Numbered from the stretch's first letter, positions 34,206-43,772 are shown. The stretch: DNA of 64,000 nucleotides from an uncultured Clostridia bacterium (GCA_904420095.1 CAJFUB010000041.1:1-64000), one strand, 5' to 3'. Numbers and translations are program-made. The notes: generated by a model not told the origin, from the sequence alone.

Positions 34206-36104
34206 TTATTCCGTTATCCTGTCCAAAAGTTTCGCAGAGCGCTCAATAAAGCGCGTCATTGCATCCGCCTCCATCGGCTGATGGGCGAGCTTTGCCAGAT
34301 CGTAGATCTGACCGCAGATCAGCTCCGTGTCTTCGGAGGCCGCGCCGCTTTCCTTTATCTGCCGCAGCTTCTGCACCGTTTTATTAGAGGCATTCAAGAC
34401 GAGCGTAACGTCGTTTTCCGTCGGAAATCCGAGAGAGCCGTACATTTTTGCCATTTCCTGCATTCTTCTGGCTTCTTCTGACAGGAGCAGGATCGCCGGC
34501 ATCGGCGATTTTATGGCCTCAGCCCTGACGGTAAGCTTTTCATTTCCAGAAACTTTCACAAAGTCTTCTTTACACAGCTCCGCCAGCTGCTCGAGCTCTT
34601 CTTTGGAATACGCTCCGGACGGGTCCTTCATATTCTCCGTCACATCGGCATCCACCCGCACGAATTTGACCTTTCCCGGATTTTTGTATTCCAGAAAGCT
34701 GATAAAGTGATTGTCCAGAGGTCCGTCCAGCACGGCGATTTTTACGCCGCTGTCTTTATACATATTAACATACTGCGCCTGCTGAAGCGTATCGTCGATA
34801 TAATGGATCGCATTTTGATCTCCCATTTCTTCCAGCGTGAGATATTCCCCGTCCGTTGTTTTGAATACGATCGCCTCTTTCACCTTATCAAAAAACTTTT
34901 CGTCCTTCAGGCAGCCAAACTTCACAAAGGGATTGATATCATCCCAATATTTGCAGTAGGTTTCCTTTTCCGTATTGAACATCCCGGTCAGCTTGTCCGC
35001 TACTTTTTTCGTGATATGCGTCGATATTTTATTCACGTACCCGTCGTTCTGCAAAAAGCTCCGCGATACGTTCAGCGGAAGATCCGGGCAGTCGATCGCG
35101 CCCTTGAGGAGCATGAGAAATTCCGGCAGGATTTCTTTTACATTATCGGCTACGAACACCTGGTTATAATAAACCTTTATCACTCCCTCGAGCGTGTCGT
35201 ACTGACTCTTGAGCTTTGGGAAATACAGAATTCCTTTCAGGTTGAAAGGATAGTCGATATTCAGATGAATCCAGAAGAGCGGTTCGTTATAATCATGGAA
35301 CAGCGTCCTGTAGAATTCCTTATATTCTTCGTCCGTGCAGTCCTTTACCGGCTTCACCCAAAGCGGAGTCGTGTTGATCGGCTTCGGCGCTTCCGGCTCT
35401 TTCGGCGCTTCGTTTTCGGAAGCATCCTGCTTTTGCTCGGCCTTTTCAGCCTCAGCCGCTTTTTTCTGTTCCTCCTCCACATCGATAAAATACAGATTGA
35501 TGGGAAGGAAGGAAAAATATTTCCGCAGCGTTTCTCTGAGCTTGAAGGCGTCCAGATATTCTTTGCTGTCCTCCGCGATATGCAGCGTAATATAAGTACC
35601 GCGCTTTTCCGTTTCCGAAGGCGTTATGGCATAATCCATGCCGCTTACGCTTTCCCAGTGAACGGCCTCCGCGCCCTCCTGATAGGACTTCGTATCGATT
35701 TCCACTTTATCGGACACCATGAACACCGAATAAAAGCCCAGACCGAAATGGCCGATAATCTGCGCGTCATCCGTTTTTCCCTGGTATTTTTCCAGGAAAT
35801 CCTTCGCGCCGGAGAACGCAATCTGATTAATATATTTGACGACCTCTTCCTGCGTCATACCGATCCCGTTATCAAAAATCGTAATCGTTCCGGCTTCTTT
35901 GTCAAGAGAAACTTCAATTTTCCATTCCGTTTCTTCGACGCTCGCCTCGCCTACGGAAATCAATTTTTTCAGCTTACTGATCGCGTCGCTTGCGTTCGAT
36001 ACAACCTCCCGCAAAAAGATATCTTTCTCTGAATAGAGCCATTTTTTTATAATAGGAAATATATTCTCCGTACTGATTGATACGGAGCCCTGCATGTTTT
36101 CCAT
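34206..36104 (-). CDS. htpG: Molecular chaperone HtpG (Hsp90)
   Basis: 632-residue ATP-driven chaperone dimer. The N-terminal GHKL ATPase has EVVSNASDAISKL, DNGIGMT and GHFGLGFYSVFMV. The middle domain has the catalytic loop Arg in LNVSRSFLQND, and the C-terminal dimer domain is normal. A linker near residue 215-245 is unusually rich in Glu, Ala, Lys and Pro (AEKAEQKQDASENEAPKEP), reminiscent of the charged linker of eukaryotic Hsp90 and longer than in E. coli HtpG. CAGGAGG lies before the ATG. The promoter at 36153-36180 is sigma-A type, and no CIRCE or CtsR box was seen. Confidence 0.97.
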   Translation of the reverse strand: MENMQGSVSISTENIFPIIKKWLYSEKDIFLREVVSNASDAISKLKKLISVGEASVEETEWKIEVSLDKEAGTITIFDNGIGMTQEEVVKYINQIAFSGAKDFLEKYQGKTDDAQIIGHFGLGFYSVFMVSDKVEIDTKSYQEGAEAVHWESVSGMDYAITPSETEKRGTYITLHIAEDSKEYLDAFKLRETLRKYFSFLPINLYFIDVEEEQKKAAEAEKAEQKQDASENEAPKEPEAPKPINTTPLWVKPVKDCTDEEYKEFYRTLFHDYNEPLFWIHLNIDYPFNLKGILYFPKLKSQYDTLEGVIKVYYNQVFVADNVKEILPEFLMLLKGAIDCPDLPLNVSRSFLQNDGYVNKISTHITKKVADKLTGMFNTEKETYCKYWDDINPFVKFGCLKDEKFFDKVKEAIVFKTTDGEYLTLEEMGDQNAIHYIDDTLQQAQYVNMYKDSGVKIAVLDGPLDNHFISFLEYKNPGKVKFVRVDADVTENMKDPSGAYSKEELEQLAELCKEDFVKVSGNEKLTVRAEAIKSPMPAILLLSEEARRMQEMAKMYGSLGFPTENDVTLVLNASNKTVQKLRQIKESGAASEDTELICGQIYDLAKLAHQPMEADAMTRFIERSAKLLDRITE

Positions 36105-36152
36105 ACCAAAACCTCCTGTGAATAAATGTAATATAAAATAAGAACAGTTGTA

Positions 36153-36180
36153 ATTTTAATCTCTTTTCCGCGATTGTCAA
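36153..36180 (-). promoter_or_regulatory. Promoter for htpG
   Basis: Minus-strand TTGACA (36175-36180), 16 bases, TAAAAT (36153-36158), about 48 bases before the htpG ATG. No heat-shock inverted repeat (CIRCE) overlaps it. Confidence 0.55.
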
Positions 36181-36210
36181 GCAGGAACAAAAGGCGCTAA
36201 GGAGCGGGTT

Positions 36211-37362
36211 TTACCCTCCCAGCATGGCGATCAATATTCCGGAAGCGACAGCCGAACCGATCACGCCGGCCACATTGGGGCCCATCGCATGCATGAGCAG
36301 ATAATTGTCCGGATCTTCCTCTCTTCCAACCTTCTGCGCGATCCTGGCAGCCATCGGGACCGCCGATACGCCAGCCGCTCCAATCAGCGGGTTGACCTTT
36401 CCCTTTGTTACGAAGCACATGATTTTACCGAACAAGACGCCGAATGCGGTTCCCATTGCAAATGCGAACATCCCAAGCGCCAGAATCAGGAGCGTTTTGG
36501 TATTCAGAAAATTCTCGGCGCTTGCCGTAGAACCAACCGAAATTCCGAGCAGGATCGTTACGATATTCATCAATTCATTTTCTGCCGTTTTTGCCAGACG
36601 CTCCGTAACGCCGCATTCCCGGAGCAGGTTTCCGAGCATAAGCATTCCCACCAGCGTCGCAGCCGAAGGCAAAAGCAGAGAAACAACAAGCGTCACAAGG
36701 ATGGGAAATATGATCTTTTCCCTTTTGCTGACCTCCCGCAGCTGCGTCATTCTGACGGCGCGCTCTTTTTTTGTCGTCAGAAGGCGCATGATCGGCGGCT
36801 GGATCACGGGAACAAGCGCCATATATGAATATGCCGCAATCGCAATGGACGGCGTCAGGTGCTCTGCCAGCGCCTGCGCCGTGAAAATCGCTGTCGGTCC
36901 ATCCGCACCGCCGATGATCGCCACGGCGCCGGCCTCCGCCAGCGTAAAGCCCAAAAGCGACGCGCCGATGAATGTGACGAAAATCCCGATCTGAGCGGCA
37001 GCGCCAAGCAGCAGGCTGCTGGGATTGGCGATCAGCGGCCCGAAATCCGTCATGACGCCGATTCCCAGAAAGATCAGAGGCGGATAGATTTTTAAAGCCA
37101 CGCCCTGATATAAATAATATAGCAGGCCGCCCTCGTCCGCAGAAGACAGGCCTGCAAGCGGAAGGTTTGCAAGCAGCATTCCGAACGCGATCGGCAGTAG
37201 CAAAAGCGGTTCGAATTTTTTTACGATGGCGAGATAAATCAAGACCAGGGATAGCAGCAGCATCACCAGCGTCTGCCAGCCGCCGTCCTTGAAATATGAA
37301 ATAATATAATAAAAGCCGGATTCCCTTAACAGGTCACCCACCGTTTCGAAAAAAGCATTCAT
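36211..37362 (-). CDS. Sodium ion-translocating decarboxylase, beta subunit
   Basis: 383 residues with about nine to eleven membrane segments. This is the membrane core of oxaloacetate, methylmalonyl-CoA or glutaconyl-CoA decarboxylases, which couples loss of carboxyl-biotin CO2 to sodium export. Family motifs seen are [12 protein letters not shown], the key Asp-containing [13 protein letters not shown], a central charged loop ([21 protein letters not shown]), and [12 protein letters not shown] near the end. The gamma-type gene precedes it by 15 bases, but no carboxyltransferase alpha or biotin-carrier gene lies within the window, so which acid is used is open. Confidence 0.93.
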   Translation of the reverse strand: MNAFFETVGDLLRESGFYYIISYFKDGGWQTLVMLLLSLVLIYLAIVKKFEPLLLLPIAFGMLLANLPLAGLSSADEGGLLYYLYQGVALKIYPPLIFLGIGVMTDFGPLIANPSSLLLGAAAQIGIFVTFIGASLLGFTLAEAGAVAIIGGADGPTAIFTAQALAEHLTPSIAIAAYSYMALVPVIQPPIMRLLTTKKERAVRMTQLREVSKREKIIFPILVTLVVSLLLPSAATLVGMLMLGNLLRECGVTERLAKTAENELMNIVTILLGISVGSTASAENFLNTKTLLILALGMFAFAMGTAFGVLFGKIMCFVTKGKVNPLIGAAGVSAVPMAARIAQKVGREEDPDNYLLMHAMGPNVAGVIGSAVASGILIAMLGG

Positions 37363-37377
37363 GGCCGAGATCTCCCT

Positions 37378-37695
37378 TTATCGTATTCTGCGGGGAGTTT
37401 TGCGGAACGCTACCACTCGGAAGCGTCCGGGATCGGCGTTTTCCCCCGTTTCGCTCCGGTAGGCGGCCACCGCCGCAGTCAGTACGCAAATCAGAGACAG
37501 CGCTTCCCCGTCGCTGGCCTGCCCCATTGAAGCAGGCGTCTCTTCCGGAGCCATGCGGAGCGTTTCCTGCTGTTTTTCATTACTTTCTTCTGATTTTCCG
37601 CCGGCAGCTTTCCGAAAAAGCATCAGCAGCAGCGTCAGAATCACAAGGATCGCAAACACCAGTACAATACCTATGACGACGACTTTTACAACCAT
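37378..37695 (-). CDS. OadG-type gamma subunit of sodium-pumping decarboxylase
   Basis: 105 residues from the ATG at 37695. One N-terminal membrane helix (about 4-25, VVVIGIVLVFAILVILTLLL) is followed by an acidic, polar linker and a small C-terminal region (LSLICVLTAAVAAYRSETG) like OadG/GcdD small subunits, which anchor and assemble the complex. An in-frame start 26 codons upstream lacks a signal. GAGGGTG is the weak ribosome site. It is the first gene of a two-gene unit with the beta subunit, from the promoter at 37764-37792. Confidence 0.78.
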   Translation of the reverse strand: MVVKVVVIGIVLVFAILVILTLLLMLFRKAAGGKSEESNEKQQETLRMAPEETPASMGQASDGEALSLICVLTAAVAAYRSETGENADPGRFRVVAFRKTPRRIR

Positions 37696-37763
37696 ACGTT
37701 CACCCTCTCTCTTAGGCGGATTCGTTTCCCGAGCGCCCGCGGCGTGTTGATATATACTTTTTA

Positions 37764-37792
37764 AGATTAGCACGTTTTTCGAAAAAGGTCAA
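37764..37792 (-). promoter_or_regulatory. Promoter for the decarboxylase gamma-beta genes
   Basis: Minus-strand TTGACC (37787-37792), 17 bases, TAATCT (37764-37769), about 70 bases before the gamma subunit ATG. It diverges from the DUF1846 promoter about 20 bases away. Confidence 0.55.
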
Positions 37793-37814
37793 TCTGCTCT
37801 GGCGAATTTCACGA

Positions 37815-37843
37815 TTGATTTGCAGGTCTGAGAATGATATAAT
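37815..37843 (+). promoter_or_regulatory. Promoter for the DUF1846 gene
   Basis: TTGATT (37815-37820), 17 bases, TATAAT (37838-37843, perfect -10), followed by an AT-rich leader and AAGGAG before the ATG at 37922. The leader of about 70 bases shows no clear hairpin. Confidence 0.65.
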
Positions 37844-37921
37844 AAGACACGTTGTTTTTTTTATAAAAATAACATACCCCGCTATGTTGCACTTTATTAT
37901 ACATAATAAGGAGTCATTTTC

Positions 37922-39406
37922 ATGCAGCCTGCCTTTAATAACGAGCTTTACATCGAAAAACAAACAAAGCATATCAGAGAACGAATCGGCCTGTTCGGCG
38001 ATAAGCTGTATCTGGAATTTGGGGGTAAAATTTTCGATGATTATCACGCCGCGCGCGTTCTGCCCGGCTTCGCTCCCGACAACAAAATCAAACTGCTTTT
38101 GGAATTCAAGGAAATATGCGAAATACTGTTCTGCATCAACGCCGCCGATATCGAGAAGAATAAAATTCGGGCGGATCTGGGCATCACTTACGATTTGGAG
38201 GTCCTGCGCCTGATCGATTCCATAAGGGGACTTGGGCTGCTGGTAAACAATGTCGTAATTACGCAGTACAGCGGGCAGCAGGCTGCCGACATGTTCCGCA
38301 GCAAGCTGGAAAAGCGCGGCATTCATACGTATTTACATTATCCCATTCCAGGATATCCCGGAAACGTGGATCTGGTTGTCAGCGATGAGGGATACGGCAA
38401 AAATGAATTTGTCGAAACGACGCGCCAGCTCGTCGTCGTAACCGCTCCCGGCCCGTGCAGCGGAAAAATGGCCACGTGTCTTTCTCAGCTTTATCACGAG
38501 CATCAAAGGGGCGTTCAGGCCGGCTACGCAAAATTTGAAACGTTCCCGATCTGGAACCTGCCGCTCAAGCATCCCGTTAATCTCGCTTACGAGGCGGCGA
38601 CCGCCGATCTCAAGGACGTCAATATGATCGATCCTTATCATCTGGAGGCATACAATATCCGCACGGTAAATTACAACAGGGATATCGAGGTTTTCCCGGT
38701 TGTCAAAACGATCCTCAAGCGGATTCTCGGGAAAAACGTTTATCTTTCTCCAACAGATATGGGCGTCAATATGGCCGGCTATGCAATCGAAGACGACCAG
38801 CAAGTCCGCGCCGCCGCAAACGAGGAAATTATCCGCAGATACTTTAAAATCCGCTGCGATTTTATCCAGGGGCTGGTCGATGCGGAAACTGTGGAAAAAA
38901 TCGAGCTGATCATGAATGAGGCCGATCTGAAGCCCTCAGACCGCAAGGTCGTACAGCCCGCACTGGAAAAGGCGCGCTTGAAAAATGCGCCGGCGATGGC
39001 CATGCACCTTCGCACGGGAGAGATCGTGACCGGACGCAGCACAAATCTTATGACCGCCGCCGCAAGCTGTACGCTGAACGCTTTAAAAGTCCTGTCCGGC
39101 CTGGACGACGCCATGCTTCTGATCGCGCCTGTAGTGCTTGAGCCGATTTTACGCCTGAAAAAAGATATTTACGGCTCGGACAAGCCGCTGCTCAGCCTGG
39201 AGGAGGTTCTGATTTCCCTGAGCATTTCTGCCGTTACAAACACCATGGCGGATATCGCATTGAAAAATTTGGACCGGCTTTCCGGCTGTGAAGCACATTC
39301 CACAGTGATATTATCGCCGGGCGACGATATTGTTTGTAAAAAATTGGGGTATAATTTAACGTGCGAGCCTGCCTTTGCCAGCAACGATCTTTATGACGGA
39401 AAATAA
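37922..39406 (+). CDS. DUF1846 family protein
   Basis: 494 residues, full length for DUF1846, a conserved Firmicutes and actinobacterial family of unknown role. Recognisable are the N-terminal FDDYHAARVLPGF, NNVVITQYSGQ near 105, TAPGPCSGKMATCLSQLYH near 180, and SPTDMGVNMAGYAI near 285. The GPCSGKMATCLSQ segment looks like a phosphate or nucleotide-binding loop, but that is only a visual impression. It has no signal peptide or membrane helix. AAGGAG is 8 bases upstream of ATG. The GT2 gene follows in the same direction after 23 bases. Confidence 0.9.
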   Translation: MQPAFNNELYIEKQTKHIRERIGLFGDKLYLEFGGKIFDDYHAARVLPGFAPDNKIKLLLEFKEICEILFCINAADIEKNKIRADLGITYDLEVLRLIDSIRGLGLLVNNVVITQYSGQQAADMFRSKLEKRGIHTYLHYPIPGYPGNVDLVVSDEGYGKNEFVETTRQLVVVTAPGPCSGKMATCLSQLYHEHQRGVQAGYAKFETFPIWNLPLKHPVNLAYEAATADLKDVNMIDPYHLEAYNIRTVNYNRDIEVFPVVKTILKRILGKNVYLSPTDMGVNMAGYAIEDDQQVRAAANEEIIRRYFKIRCDFIQGLVDAETVEKIELIMNEADLKPSDRKVVQPALEKARLKNAPAMAMHLRTGEIVTGRSTNLMTAAASCTLNALKVLSGLDDAMLLIAPVVLEPILRLKKDIYGSDKPLLSLEEVLISLSISAVTNTMADIALKNLDRLSGCEAHSTVILSPGDDIVCKKLGYNLTCEPAFASNDLYDGK

Positions 39407-39429
39407 AAAATAAGTTGGGAGCTGTTTTT

Positions 39430-40410
39430 ATGAATTCTTCTCCGGCGGTGCTGTACATCGTAGTGCCATGCTATAACGAATGCGAGGTTTTTCCGACGAC
39501 AGCGGCGGAGCTTACGAAGCTTGTCGCCTCTCTTTCGGAGGAGGGAAAAATTTCCGAAAAAAGCCGAATTCTCTTCGTAGACGACGGAAGCAAGGATAAT
39601 ACCTGGGAGCTGATCGACGCGGAATACAGGAAAAACAAATATATCTGCGGGCTTAAGCTGGCCGGGAACGTTGGTCATCAAAACGCGCTGTTTGCCGGTC
39701 TGATGGCTGCAAAGGACCTATGCGATATTTCCGTTTCCATCGACGCCGATCTGCAGGACGATACGCAGGCGATCCCCCAAATGATAGACAAGTACTATGA
39801 GGGCTGCGATATCGTTTACGGAGTGCGCAGCGGCCGGAAGACCGATTCCTTTTTCAAGCGCACGACCGCGCAGGGCTTTTATAAATTCATGAAGGGCATG
39901 GGAGTAAAAACAGTATATAATCATGCAGATTTTCGCCTGATGAGCGCGCGCGCGATGGCGCAGCTTGGAAATTACGAGGAGCGCAATATGTTTTTAAGAG
40001 GGATCGTGCCGCTGATCGGTTACAAAACGGACTGCGTATATTATGAAAGAAAAGAGCGTCTGGCCGGAGAGTCGAAATATCCTCTTAAGAAAATGCTCAG
40101 CTTCGCCTTTGACGGAATCACGTCCTTCAGCATTAAGCCCATCACGCTGATTTCGGCCGTTGGGATCCTCATTATCGTCGTATCAATCATTGCGGCGATC
40201 TATTCGCTGATCTCCTATTTCTGCGGAAACACTACGCCGGGCTGGACTTCCCTGATTCTTTCCATCTGGTTCCTGGGCGGCGTGCAGCTCGTTTCTATCG
40301 GTCTGATCGGTCAGTACATCGGCAAAATCTATGTGGAGTCCAAGCATCGGCCGCGTTATAATCCTGAAATATTTTTATCTGACGAAACAAGAGCCGAGGA
40401 AACGAAATAA
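39430..40410 (+). CDS. Membrane-anchored family 2 glycosyltransferase (DPM1/GtrB type)
   Basis: 326 residues from the ATG at 39430, with GGGAG 8 bases upstream. The GT2 catalytic domain begins YIVVPCYNE, with FVDDGSKDNTW and the metal-binding DADLQDD. Two C-terminal membrane helices (about 240-265 and 280-310) end in GQYIGKIYVESKHRPRY, typical of polyprenyl-phosphate glucosyl or mannosyl transferases such as GtrB/YkoT. It probably loads a sugar onto undecaprenyl phosphate for wall or surface glycan decoration. Its last 55 bases overlap the end of the converging amidase gene. Confidence 0.92.
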   Translation: MNSSPAVLYIVVPCYNECEVFPTTAAELTKLVASLSEEGKISEKSRILFVDDGSKDNTWELIDAEYRKNKYICGLKLAGNVGHQNALFAGLMAAKDLCDISVSIDADLQDDTQAIPQMIDKYYEGCDIVYGVRSGRKTDSFFKRTTAQGFYKFMKGMGVKTVYNHADFRLMSARAMAQLGNYEERNMFLRGIVPLIGYKTDCVYYERKERLAGESKYPLKKMLSFAFDGITSFSIKPITLISAVGILIIVVSIIAAIYSLISYFCGNTTPGWTSLILSIWFLGGVQLVSIGLIGQYIGKIYVESKHRPRYNPEIFLSDETRAEETK

Positions 40411-41216
40411 TTTTTAATGCCCTCCGCAAGCCGTTCCTGATAGGCTTCGGTATTCAGCAGACGGTCTTCCCTTTCATTGGAAAGAAAACCGCATTCCACA
40501 ATAATACAGGTGTTTTGGCACCAGTTGATCCCTGTATAGGCGTCTGAACGGAACACGCCGCGGGAAACGGCTCCCGTTTCAGCGCAAAGAAATTGGATCA
40601 GCGATTCCGCTTTCTGGAAATCGTCCTCCGATCGTTTGCGGTATTCCGGCGTTCCGTCTCCCTCGCCTCTGACATAAAGCTCGATGCCCTCGACCGTCTC
40701 CGTTTCCGCAGAATTGCAGTGGATCCGAAGGGTTATATCCGCACCGAAGCGATTCGCGGCTTCCGCTCTTTCGCGATTAGACAGATCGACGGCGTGGATT
40801 TCCCGCGTCATATAAACCTCCGCGCCGAGCGAGGAAAGCTTTTCCCTTATTTTTTGTGCAATTGATAAATTTAAAACGTATTCGTCTGTGCCGGTAAAAT
40901 TTCCGCGAGCTCCGGAAGTACATTTCGCTTTTCGTTCCTCATTCCATGGCGCGCAGAATTCCATTTCCGCGTTTTCGGCGGCCTGATGCCCGGGATCGAT
41001 GCAAATTCGCCAGCCTTTTAAAACGCATTCCTCCCGTATCGCTTCCTCGGCTTCCGGAGTAGGCTCGGAAGGGTGCGGAGTTTCTTCCCCCGGAGAGCGC
41101 GCCGGTCCGGAAACCGGCGCGGACGAACCGGAGGAATGCTCCTGCCGTACGGTTTCAGCGGTACAGGAGGAAAGGCAAAGGCAAAGAGAAAAAAAGTACA
41201 ATGCGCTTTTCTTCAT
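40356..41216 (-). CDS. N-acetylmuramoyl-L-alanine amidase lipoprotein
   Basis: 286 residues from the ATG at 41216 (MKKSALYFFSLCLCLSSC). The lipoprotein signal has its lipobox Cys near residue 17, then a Ser/Pro/Glu-rich spacer (about 20-65) that lets the domain reach the wall. An Amidase_3 zinc domain (about 68-275) has ICIDPGHQ (zinc His), a middle Glu, RIHCNSAE (zinc His) and CIIVECGFLSN (catalytic Glu). It cuts the MurNAc-L-Ala bond of peptidoglycan. It begins 26 bases after the rhamnosidase gene and ends inside the opposed GT2 gene. Confidence 0.9.
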   Translation of the reverse strand: MKKSALYFFSLCLCLSSCTAETVRQEHSSGSSAPVSGPARSPGEETPHPSEPTPEAEEAIREECVLKGWRICIDPGHQAAENAEMEFCAPWNEERKAKCTSGARGNFTGTDEYVLNLSIAQKIREKLSSLGAEVYMTREIHAVDLSNRERAEAANRFGADITLRIHCNSAETETVEGIELYVRGEGDGTPEYRKRSEDDFQKAESLIQFLCAETGAVSRGVFRSDAYTGINWCQNTCIIVECGFLSNEREDRLLNTEAYQERLAEGIKNYFVSSALVSSDKNISGL

Positions 41217-41242
41217 GATGCAAATCCGCTCCGTTTTCGTTC

Positions 41243-43771
41243 CTATCGCAGCGCTTCGATCTGATGCTTTCCACAAGGCAGATGCAGAACCAGGCAATCT
41301 CCTTCCCTGGGAAAGCTGTCTGCTGCGTAAACCTTGCCGTCTACGGTTACCGTTTCCGCATTCGGATCAAACACGGGCAGATACAGCGTTGCGTAGGATT
41401 CCTTCGGAACCGTAACAATATAGGTAAAAGTATCCTCTTCCATGTACCATGCCGCCTCTATCGTTCCGGAAACGGATTCGTAGGAAGCGCGTACCCATTG
41501 GATTCGTTCCTGGCCGCAGGGCATTTCGGACTCTTGGCGTGTGTCCGGCTTTGGGCGGAAAAGAATATGCTTAAAGCCCGGCTTTTCCTCGTCGGTGTCG
41601 ATTCCCGCCATATATTTATACATCCATTCTCCCACCGCACCGTAGGCATAATGATTGAAGGAGTTCATCCCGACGTCTCCGAAGCCGCTTTCCCTGGTAT
41701 AAGAATTCCAGCGCTCCCAGATTGTCGTCGCTCCCTGATATACGCTGTAAAGCCAGGAAGGATTTTCTTTCTGCAGCAGCAGAGAGTACGCAAGATTTCC
41801 CTCTCCGATTTCACTTAGCGTCTGATTCAGAATTGCGGATCCAACAAAGCCCGTGCTCAGCCGGTATCCGTTTTTTACAATTTTTTCGGCCAGAGCCTTT
41901 CTTGCTGCTTCTCGGCAATCCTGCGGAAGTAAATCAAATTTTAGCGCCAGAAGATATGCCGTCTGAGAGGTCTGCTTCAGAGTTCCGTCCGGATTCAGAT
42001 AAACATTCTGAAAATGGCGGCAGATCTTTGCATACAGGTCGCGGTATTCCTCTGCTCTTTCCGCATATTCGTCATCCGGTTTTTTCGACAGAGCAGCCGA
42101 GGCCTTGCTGACAAGCAGCGCGTCGTAAGCGTAATAGGCGATGCTGATCAGCCGGCTTTCCGTGGGTTCATAAGCAAGCCAGTCGCCATAGGTCTGATGA
42201 GGGCCCTCCAGATTCGTAACACTGAGGTAATCCATATAGTCCAGCATGGAAGAATAGCATTCTTCCAAAATGCTGAGATCCCCGTACATTTTATAAATAA
42301 TATACGGTACGATAATTCCCGCGTCGCTCCACGCTGCGCCGCCCTCGCCGACTACGCGCGAGCGCGGAATCACGTCAGGGAACGCGCCGTATTCCCGCTG
42401 ACTGTCTCTGGCATCCTGAAGCCATTTATGGAAAAATGCGCATACGTTTGCGTTATAAGCCGCCGTGCAGGCAAAAACCTGCGTATCTCCCGTCCATCCC
42501 AGACGTTCATCCCGCTGCGGGCAGTCCGTCGGAACGCTCAAATAGTTTCCGCGCTGTCCCCAAAGAATATTGCGGAATAGGCGGTTGACGTCGGGATCCG
42601 ACGTTTCAATGTAACCCGTTTCCTGATTGTCAGAACCGACTACGTCGCACCGGAAGGCCAGCAGCTCAATGTCATCATCTGCGGTCAGCTCAACATAGCG
42701 AAATCCGTAAAAGGTAAAAGCCGGCCTGTATTCTTCGCCCGCTTCTTTTCCCCGCAGGGTGTATTTTCCTTTCGCTTTGGCGCTTCTGTAGTTGGCGGTA
42801 TACAGCGAGCCCTCCGGTCCGTCATTGCCGCGGGACGCCTTTCCACTATCATTCAGCATCTCCGCATGACGGATCACAATTGTCGTATCCTGCGCTCCCC
42901 GAACCGTAAAATGTTCCCAACCAACCATATTCTGTCCCATATCGTATATAACCGTTTCGCCCTTTTTCAAAGAAAGCACGGCGTTTTCAGAAGGATTTTC
43001 AATCGTGCGGAGCACGCGGATCGCCCCGAAATCCGTCCCATTTTGATCCACGCCGTCATATACAACCGCAGTCAGCGGCTTCATGTCCAAAAACTCGCGG
43101 ATCCGTACGCTCGGCCCTACTTTCGGTGATACGACGCCTTTAAAATTCTTAAATTCATACGGAACCTTCCATGTCTTGCTCCTGGGATACGACGGCATGG
43201 AAATCTCTTCGTAAGAGTCAAAATTCGCATTATATACTTCTCCGTCCCAGAGATCGGCATACCGCACGGGCCCGGAGGTAGTGCCGCGCCAGGTTAGATC
43301 AGAACAGATCGTTTCTGTTTCTCCGCTTTCATATATCGTTTCGATGACGCAGAGAAAGGCCGTGTCGTTGTCTCCGTATGTATCAAGAGAAATCCTTCCC
43401 TGCCACCAGCCGGAAGAAACCGGTACGGCGACTGCGTTGTCCTGCGCCGCCACATCCGTTACATCGTACGTATAATACAAAACCCTTTTCTCATAATCCG
43501 TCCATCCCGGCATCAGTTCGTCCGTTCCGATTTTCCGGCCGTTCATATACAGATTAAAGCAGCCGAGTGCGGTAAGGTGGATCTTGCAGCTTTGAATGCC
43601 CTCTTTTAATTTAAACCGCTTGTGGAATACCGGCAGCCCGGAGCCTTTCTCAATGTCGGTCTTCCGGATTTTTGCGTCAATCACGTTCTCCCAAGGATTA
43701 ATCTTGTTTTTCTTCCCTCGCGCATTCGATTTAAAGCTGATCCACATTGCATTTTGAAACAGATTTTCCAT
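41243..43771 (-). CDS. Alpha-L-rhamnosidase, glycoside hydrolase family 78
   Basis: 842 residues with no signal peptide, so it should act on imported rhamnosides. N-terminal beta domains (GCFNLYMNGRKIGTDELMPGW, YYTYDVTD) precede the (alpha/alpha)6 barrel. The catalytic-region motif is DCPQRDERLGWTGDTQ near residue 425 with the general-acid Glu, then YGDWLAY, TSQTAYLLALKFDLL and FNHYAYGAVGEWMY. A C-terminal beta domain follows. It begins at the base after the trmFO stop, so it seems to be cotranscribed with tRNA and topoisomerase genes, an odd place for a plant-glycoside enzyme. Confidence 0.93.
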   Translation of the reverse strand: MENLFQNAMWISFKSNARGKKNKINPWENVIDAKIRKTDIEKGSGLPVFHKRFKLKEGIQSCKIHLTALGCFNLYMNGRKIGTDELMPGWTDYEKRVLYYTYDVTDVAAQDNAVAVPVSSGWWQGRISLDTYGDNDTAFLCVIETIYESGETETICSDLTWRGTTSGPVRYADLWDGEVYNANFDSYEEISMPSYPRSKTWKVPYEFKNFKGVVSPKVGPSVRIREFLDMKPLTAVVYDGVDQNGTDFGAIRVLRTIENPSENAVLSLKKGETVIYDMGQNMVGWEHFTVRGAQDTTIVIRHAEMLNDSGKASRGNDGPEGSLYTANYRSAKAKGKYTLRGKEAGEEYRPAFTFYGFRYVELTADDDIELLAFRCDVVGSDNQETGYIETSDPDVNRLFRNILWGQRGNYLSVPTDCPQRDERLGWTGDTQVFACTAAYNANVCAFFHKWLQDARDSQREYGAFPDVIPRSRVVGEGGAAWSDAGIIVPYIIYKMYGDLSILEECYSSMLDYMDYLSVTNLEGPHQTYGDWLAYEPTESRLISIAYYAYDALLVSKASAALSKKPDDEYAERAEEYRDLYAKICRHFQNVYLNPDGTLKQTSQTAYLLALKFDLLPQDCREAARKALAEKIVKNGYRLSTGFVGSAILNQTLSEIGEGNLAYSLLLQKENPSWLYSVYQGATTIWERWNSYTRESGFGDVGMNSFNHYAYGAVGEWMYKYMAGIDTDEEKPGFKHILFRPKPDTRQESEMPCGQERIQWVRASYESVSGTIEAAWYMEEDTFTYIVTVPKESYATLYLPVFDPNAETVTVDGKVYAADSFPREGDCLVLHLPCGKHQIEALR

Positions 43772-43772
43772 A

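Noticed and set aside
34707-36032. 441-codon open frame on the plus strand opposite htpG
   Set aside because: It lies wholly inside htpG on the other strand, has an Arg/Phe/Ile-heavy composition typical of antisense frames, and has no ribosome site or recognisable domain.
36105-36210. CIRCE or CtsR operator for htpG
   Set aside because: No TTAGCACTC-N9-GAGTGCTAA repeat and no CtsR heptad repeat is found near the promoter.
37712-38326. 204-codon minus-strand frame running into the DUF1846 gene
   Set aside because: Mostly antisense to DUF1846 and it covers the intergenic promoters; no motif.
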